This document shows positions 59,508-64,000 of a DNA stretch of 64,000 nt, one piece after another (the first letter of the stretch is position 1; the number at the start of each line of letters is the position of its first letter). The stretch is from the NCBI RefSeq assembly GCF_009834345.1, contig NZ_CP035042.1, positions 2,852,001 to 2,916,000 on the forward strand, read 5' to 3'. The notes under the pieces are model-generated. The model made no database searches, was not told the DNA's origin, and saw nothing but the letters and a program-made list of their open reading frames with translations. This DNA comes from Billgrantia tianxiuensis (lineage in GTDB: Bacteria > Pseudomonadota > Gammaproteobacteria > Pseudomonadales > Halomonadaceae). The position numbers and the translations under genes were made by a program.

Positions 59508-60834
59508 TCGCCTCCCCCCTGTCCCAAGGACGCGCATCGATCAGCACTGTCGAAAGCCCGGCATTCCGCAAGCGCTGCTCCAATTGCGGCAGCCCACCCT
59601 CCAAGACTCTCAGGGCATCTTCGTCCCGCGCCAGGAGCTGCAGCCGCACCTGCTGGTCTTGTAGCCACATCGCCACACGAATATCGCCCAGGCTTGGCAC
59701 CGAGAGCTGGAGTTCGGAGTGCCAGGCCCCTTGCTGCGATTCCTCCCCCTCTTGCCCCTCTCCGTGCTCCTCACGCCGGGAGCCAGCTGGCATCTGGATC
59801 ATCAATGCCATGAAGATCCCTGACCAGACATCCCCCTCCCAGCGCAGCACAGGCGTGACCAGCATCTCGAGCTGATGCCGCACCACTCCCTGCAGGCTCT
59901 CGTGTACAACCTCGCCCCTGCGGGACGTGCGCGCACCAATTGCTCGCCACCCTCGCGCCCGCTCGACTCGGCACCCTCGCCCGCGCCATACCGGCTGGCG
60001 TCATGTCACGCGGCTGAGCGGCCGCAGACGTGGGGGCCTCCCCGCCGGCACGCTCGCCGCGAGCCGCCGCGGGATACAAGGATTCGGTAGCGGCATAGGT
60101 ATTGGCCATGGAAGCTGCCTGCCCAGGCAGCGATTGGCCAGACTGCACCTGTCCAAACTGTGCTTGTCCAAACTGCACTTGGCCAGACTGTACTTGGCCA
60201 GGCACTGCCCCGACTGCATCTGCCCCGCCGAAACCTGGCTCTGGGCGTTCGATGCTGCAACTGCAGCATTCGCCGCCTGCATAGGTGCGCCACTTGTCGT
60301 CGATACAGCCGGCGCGAAGCGCTGCGTACGCAGCATCTGCGGCTCGTTCCCCAACTGCTGACGGCTCATCTCGCCACGATACCAGCGCGCCAAGTGGGAC
60401 TCGTAGAACAACCCGCTGTCGCGCACACTGGATTGCAGCCTGTCGGCCAGCGTGGACGCGCCAGGCGTCTCACCCGCATTCATCAATGGGGCCTTGGCGC
60501 TCAATACCGAAGGTGGAGCCGGGAAACGCAACAGCAGGTCAGCGATGGTGCGCGCCGAAGGGCTGAAGTGGGTCTGAAAGGAAGCAGGAGCCTGGGGAGT
60601 GTCACCCCGCAACAGCTGGCCATCACCGCGCTGCGCATGAGTCGACGCTCCCTGGAGGGGCGCCGTGGCCGGCCGACGCCCCTCCAGGCGAGAGTCGCTG
60701 TGCAGCGCCCTGGGGCCCTCACCTGGATCGACCGGCCGAACTGGCTCGGTCAGCTCTCGCGGAGGTGCCGTATCGACACGCTTGCCCAGCACCTGGTGGA
60801 GCAGCGTATCCAGTAGCGGCGTGATACCACTCAC
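59488..60834 (-). CDS. fliK: Flagellar hook-length control protein, three frameshifts as sequenced
   Basis: The N-terminal half is Pro/Gln/Ala-rich; the C-terminus (LRWEGDVWSGIFMALMIQMP, GGLPQLEQRLRNAGL) is the Flg_hook domain that contacts FlhB to switch export. Three one-base losses, in C runs 60208-60211, 59980-59982 and 59915-59918, break the frame; restoring them gives 449 residues. The middle frame then reads ESSGREGGEQLVRARP. A Gln-rich five-residue tandem repeat lies at 60135-60209. It overlaps the fliT stop by 4 bp. Confidence 0.82.
60135..60209 (-). repeat. 15-bp tandem repeat inside fliK
   Basis: Five 15-bp units (plus-strand pattern TGGCCAGACTGTACT with variants) encode repeats of G-Q-V-Q-S/F. 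A likely site for slippage and hook-length variation. Confidence 0.8.
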
Positions 60835-61214
60835 GACGTTTCCGGACCGAACTTGTCAGCGGCATCGAACACGGAAGCGGCCTGCTTGCCATAGCTGCGG
60901 TGCAGGTCGCGCTGGCGCCGGCTGGTATCCATCAGGTGGCCAAGCTCACTGCGTCGCGCCATCAACTGCTCGCGAATCGCCAGATCATCGTCGAGGATGG
61001 CCTCCAGCAGATCGGCCTTGCAGCGCTTTTGCTCATCGTCGAGCACCGCCTCCTGGTCAAGGTGCCTGATACGATCGACGAGTTGCAGATAATCGGACTG
61101 GCGTTCAATCAGCGCATCCCACTCACCGGCTCGCGCCAGTTCGAGCATGATGGCAACCTGTTGCCTGAGCCGGACGTAGCCGTCAAGCAGAGCACGAGAG
61201 GACGACATGGCCAT
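60831..61214 (-). CDS. fliT: Flagellar chaperone FliT
   Basis: 127 residues from ATG 61212-61214. Helical; typical opening LLDGYVRLRQQVAIMLELARAGEWDALIE. It chaperones FliD and, in enterobacteria, inhibits FlhDC. It follows fliS by one base and overlaps fliK by four. Confidence 0.83.
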   Translation of the reverse strand: MAMSSSRALLDGYVRLRQQVAIMLELARAGEWDALIERQSDYLQLVDRIRHLDQEAVLDDEQKRCKADLLEAILDDDLAIREQLMARRSELGHLMDTSRRQRDLHRSYGKQAASVFDAADKFGPETS

Positions 61215-61215
61215 G

Positions 61216-61635
61216 TCAACCTTTCGCTCCGCTATTGCCGATCTCCCGCCATGCCGAGGCGATATCGTCCAGCAGGCTTTCGGCCTGGTCGAGACTCTCC
61301 TGGTCGTTGTGCAGGTTGGCGGAGAGCAGCAGCCGGCCGATGTAGTCGTAGAGGGAACCGAGCCGCTCAGCAATCTCGCCTCCTTTCTCGGTATCGAGCG
61401 CAGCCAACAAGCCATTGTTGACGATATCCAGCGCCTTGGAGATGGACTTGCCCTTCTCTGCCGTATTACCCGCCTGCATGTGAATACGGGCCGCGCGGAT
61501 GGCGCCCTGAGCGCCATCGAACAGCATGACGATCAGCTGATGAGGGCTGGCCGACATGACGCCGCTTTCCACTCCGACCCGCGCATAGGCCCCGGCACCA
61601 CGGCCGTAAGCGGCAGCACCTCGCATGACAGTCAT
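61216..61635 (-). CDS. fliS: Flagellin export chaperone FliS
   Basis: 139 residues: YARVGVESGVMSASPHQLIVMLFDGA, then four helices. It keeps flagellin unfolded for export. It lies 74 bp after fliD. Confidence 0.95.
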   Translation of the reverse strand: MTVMRGAAAYGRGAGAYARVGVESGVMSASPHQLIVMLFDGAQGAIRAARIHMQAGNTAEKGKSISKALDIVNNGLLAALDTEKGGEIAERLGSLYDYIGRLLLSANLHNDQESLDQAESLLDDIASAWREIGNSGAKG

Positions 61636-61709
61636 GGCGAAATTCTCCTATGGTGGCATGACCTGATTACAGGGGCATCACGCTGCCGGCCCGGCCAAAC
61701 GCATGCGCC

Positions 61710-63074
61710 TTACTTCTTGCGCCCAAGCTGGGCGTTCATCATATCGAACTGCTGGAACAGGTAATTGCTCATTTGGTTCATGTTGGCAACCATGGCATCG
61801 AGTTGGCCAAACTGGGCGCGATAGCGCTGCATGGTCTGCTCGATGCTTTTCTCCATGCGCTCGTGGCGATCCTTCAGCCCGGTAATGCGTGACTCCAGCC
61901 CACGCTTGGCGTTGTCCAGCAGACCACGGTCGCGCAGCACCTGGTCCAGCGTATCGCCCAGCTTGCCCGCCAGACCGCCCGCCTTGCTCTCGCCCGAAAA
62001 AAAGGCCGCCAAAGCCTGGGGGTCGCTGGCCACGATACCGCTCAGCTTTTCCTCATCGAGCTTGAGAGTCCCGTCGCGCTGCAAGGTGATACCGATATGC
62101 GAGAGCACGCGAAACTCACCCTCCCCCACTCCACCGCTGAGCACGCCACGCAGGCGCGACTCGACCGTACGCAGGGTACCGTCGCCCAACAGCTCACCGG
62201 CCGCACCAGTATCGGCATTGAATTTCGTCAGCCCTTTGGTGGTGTTGCGCAGATCGTTGTAGGCCTTGACGAAGCCGCTGACCGCTTCACGAATGGCCAG
62301 GGTATTGCGCTCGATCACTACGGTGACGCTACTGCCTTCCGCGGTGGTCTCCTCCAGGTCGAGCGTTACGCCCTGAATCGCGCCTTCAACACGATTGGTC
62401 TGGCTGGTGATCGCGATTCCATTGACCGTCAACGAGGCATTCTTCGCCTCGACCACCGTTTCGGGCGAGGCCCCCAGATGCTGCTCGAGCCCGCCCGAGA
62501 ATTCCGCCGTGACCGCCGCCTCGGTGCCGGTCACGTTGGACGTGATCACGAGGCGATGGGGCGTGCCGGAGCCGTCATTGACGATGGTCGCCGTCACGCC
62601 CGACTTGCTGTCGTTGATCGCCTTGCGGATGTCTTCGAGTGAACTCTTGCCCGGCTCGATGGCGATATCGATCGGCTCCCCATCGCCTAGCGTCAACCTG
62701 ACATTGCCACCACCCAGTTGGGTGGTGCGGCTCTCCACCCCATTGGCGGCGATACTCTGAGCCGTGGCGAGCTGGGAGACATTCACCGAGTAGCGCCCCG
62801 GCGGCGCATCGGACTGTGCCGCTGCCTTGAGGCCACTACCCGTCACATTGCTCGAGACATTCTGAAAGAATTTCGGATCGTTGAGCTTTGCCGCCGCCTC
62901 CTGCAGCTTGGTCAGTGCACTCTGCAGCTTGCCATAGGCCGAGATCTTGGCCTGGTGGTTCTTTTGCTGCAGCTTGATGGGTTCGAGCTTCTTGCGCTCG
63001 GCCGCGTTGAGCTTATCAAGCAGACCGTTGAGATCCAGTCCCGAACCAACGCCCAGCGAGCTTATCGTAGCCAT
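61710..63074 (-). CDS. fliD: Flagellar filament cap protein
   Basis: 454 residues. Conserved N-terminus (SSLGVGSGLDLNGLLDKL) and C-terminal coiled coil (MEKSIEQTMQRYRAQFGQLDAMVANMNQMSNYL) flank variable domains. It caps the filament and folds flagellin. First gene of fliD-fliS-fliT-fliK-flhB2, with a FliA-type promoter. Confidence 0.97.
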   Translation of the reverse strand: MATISSLGVGSGLDLNGLLDKLNAAERKKLEPIKLQQKNHQAKISAYGKLQSALTKLQEAAAKLNDPKFFQNVSSNVTGSGLKAAAQSDAPPGRYSVNVSQLATAQSIAANGVESRTTQLGGGNVRLTLGDGEPIDIAIEPGKSSLEDIRKAINDSKSGVTATIVNDGSGTPHRLVITSNVTGTEAAVTAEFSGGLEQHLGASPETVVEAKNASLTVNGIAITSQTNRVEGAIQGVTLDLEETTAEGSSVTVVIERNTLAIREAVSGFVKAYNDLRNTTKGLTKFNADTGAAGELLGDGTLRTVESRLRGVLSGGVGEGEFRVLSHIGITLQRDGTLKLDEEKLSGIVASDPQALAAFFSGESKAGGLAGKLGDTLDQVLRDRGLLDNAKRGLESRITGLKDRHERMEKSIEQTMQRYRAQFGQLDAMVANMNQMSNYLFQQFDMMNAQLGRKK

Positions 63075-63160
63075 GAGATTTCCTTCTTCATGCCGCTATT
63101 TTGGCAGGCTTCGCGCCAACGTTTCCGGTGAAAAGCCCGCGACCAAGGGGTTATTTCGTA

Positions 63161-63187
63161 TTATCGGCACAGGATGCGCCAACTTTA
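63161..63187 (-). promoter_or_regulatory. Sigma-28-type promoter for fliD
   Basis: On the minus strand: -35 TAAAGTTG, 11-nt spacer, perfect -10 GCCGATAA. Located 87 bp before the fliD start. Confidence 0.88.
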
Positions 63188-63247
63188 GGGAGGCCAAGGC
63201 CTCGCTGCCATCCAATCTGACTGGCCAGCCCTGCATGGCCGATTCCC

Positions 63248-64000
63248 TCACGTCGAGACGGGCAACTCCTCGACCACCTCGCCCAGCCGACCCGTGACGT
63301 CCCCACGCAGCACTTCCCCCAAGGCCTCGCTGGGCGGTGCAATCTCTTCGGCAAGCTGCACCTGGAAGGGCTTACCCTGTTGGTCGAGCCGCTGTATCCA
63401 GGCCAGCGCACCGCTGGAGAAGCGCACCAATGATCCTACCGGGCGCAACCCAAAGCGCTGTACGTACCGCTTCACCCAGCGCGGATCGAACAGATGCGGC
63501 GAAGTGAGCAGGTGACGGTATACCGCATCGATACGCCAAGCGGGACGATCGGACCGGCTGCGGCGCATGGCATCCACTACGTCCACTACTGCACTCATGC
63601 GGGCCAGTTCGGACAGATCGTCGCCTGATGCTCCGGTCGGGTATCCACTGCCGTCGAGCCGCTCGTTGGCACCGGCTATTACCGCCGTACTGACCCCCGC
63701 CGCCAACCATTGGCAACCTGCAAGGCACTGCTGAAGCCGCTCCACGTGCTCATGAAGATGAGCCCGCTCCTCGGGCCCCAGCGACTTCGCTGCCAGCAGT
63801 GTTGAGGGCAGGAGCCCCTTGCCCAGGTCGTGCACCATGGCACTGGCTGCCAACGCCTTGCGCACGTCCCTCGGCACCGAGCCGCTACCGGCCAAGGCCA
63901 GCATGTGCACGGCGACACCTAGCCCATGGCGAACCACAAGCGGCTCCTGTCCCAGGCAACGGGTGGCAAAGAGCAAAGCCTCGATATCCTCTTCCGCCAG
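63248..64000 (-). CDS. HD-GYP-like domain protein, partial (start beyond window)
   Basis: The frame is open through the right edge. Visible: about 250 residues with the HD motif MVHDLGKG, a later His (HEHVERL), then GANERLDGSGYP in place of HHERxDGxGYP, and DVVDAM. HD-GYP enzymes degrade c-di-GMP using metal ligands that include these His; two appear replaced by Ala and Asn, so catalysis is doubtful. It runs toward the fliD promoter with a 60-bp gap. Confidence 0.8.
   Translation of the reverse strand: MAEEDIEALLFATRCLGQEPLVVRHGLGVAVHMLALAGSGSVPRDVRKALAASAMVHDLGKGLLPSTLLAAKSLGPEERAHLHEHVERLQQCLAGCQWLAAGVSTAVIAGANERLDGSGYPTGASGDDLSELARMSAVVDVVDAMRRSRSDRPAWRIDAVYRHLLTSPHLFDPRWVKRYVQRFGLRPVGSLVRFSSGALAWIQRLDQQGKPFQVQLAEEIAPPSEALGEVLRGDVTGRLGEVVEELPVST

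Noticed and set aside
60135..60209. Repeat cluster as a CRISPR array
   Set aside because: Units are 15 bp, contiguous, without spacers, and in frame inside fliK.

Overview
The window is about 63% GC and gene dense. It looks like chromosome of a motile Halomonadaceae-type gammaproteobacterium (Halomonas or a close relative). This is inferred from gene order and protein character: flhDC master regulators beside an flhB-flhA-flhF set, a metG/rsxB/nth neighbourhood, an sss-type sensor kinase near cstA, and Aer-like receptors. No rRNA, tRNA, CRISPR array, transposase or clear prophage is visible.

Region 1 (1-12.3 kb) holds housekeeping and accessory genes: a partial unknown gene, a LysR regulator coupled to an unknown gene, mepA, a secreted hydrolase, a lipoprotein, metG, a CHASE4-like/GGDEF diguanylate cyclase, an orphan rsxB-type ferredoxin, nth, a carboxysome-type carbonic anhydrase-like protein and a YdcF-like protein. 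Region 2 (12.3-27.4 kb) is a carbon-starvation/acetate-type sensing block. A leftward cstA, cory-CC-star and ArsA-like ATPase operon faces a rightward operon of response regulator, membrane exonuclease, small membrane protein and symporter-histidine kinase. Two EAL-HDOD paralogues, an XRE regulator and a GlnD-like nucleotidyltransferase follow. Region 3 (27.1-31.9 kb) has hlyU, argG, rnt, an HPF-cold-shock fusion, grxD and argF. Region 4 (32-64 kb) is a chemotaxis and flagellar block, almost all leftward: fliD-fliS-fliT-fliK-flhB2, flhDC, motAB-cheA-cheW, four chemoreceptors with cheR and cheB, cheY-cheZ, flhB-flhA-flhF-flhE-fliA, and a second stator pair. The right edge cuts an HD-GYP-like gene.

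Reading the intergenic DNA gives eight sites resembling sigma-28 (FliA) promoters (TAAAG or TCAAG, 11-12 nt, then GCCGATAA-like). They lie before fliD, motA, a chemoreceptor, cheB and the second stator, which is expected. They also lie before three c-di-GMP-type genes: the GGDEF cyclase at 7172, an EAL phosphodiesterase at 33753 and an EAL-HDOD protein at 24642. FliA is encoded in the same window, so motility and c-di-GMP turnover look wired together.

Ten otherwise convincing genes are each interrupted by one to three apparent single-base losses in short C or G runs (14 in all): nth, the carbonic anhydrase, arsA, cstA, the exonuclease, the nucleotidyltransferase, flhF, cheR, cheA, flhC and fliK (eleven genes counting the carbonic anhydrase). 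Restoring one C or G at each site gives full-length proteins and a length divisible by three every time. I treat these mainly as consensus errors rather than true decay, and give gene spans across them.
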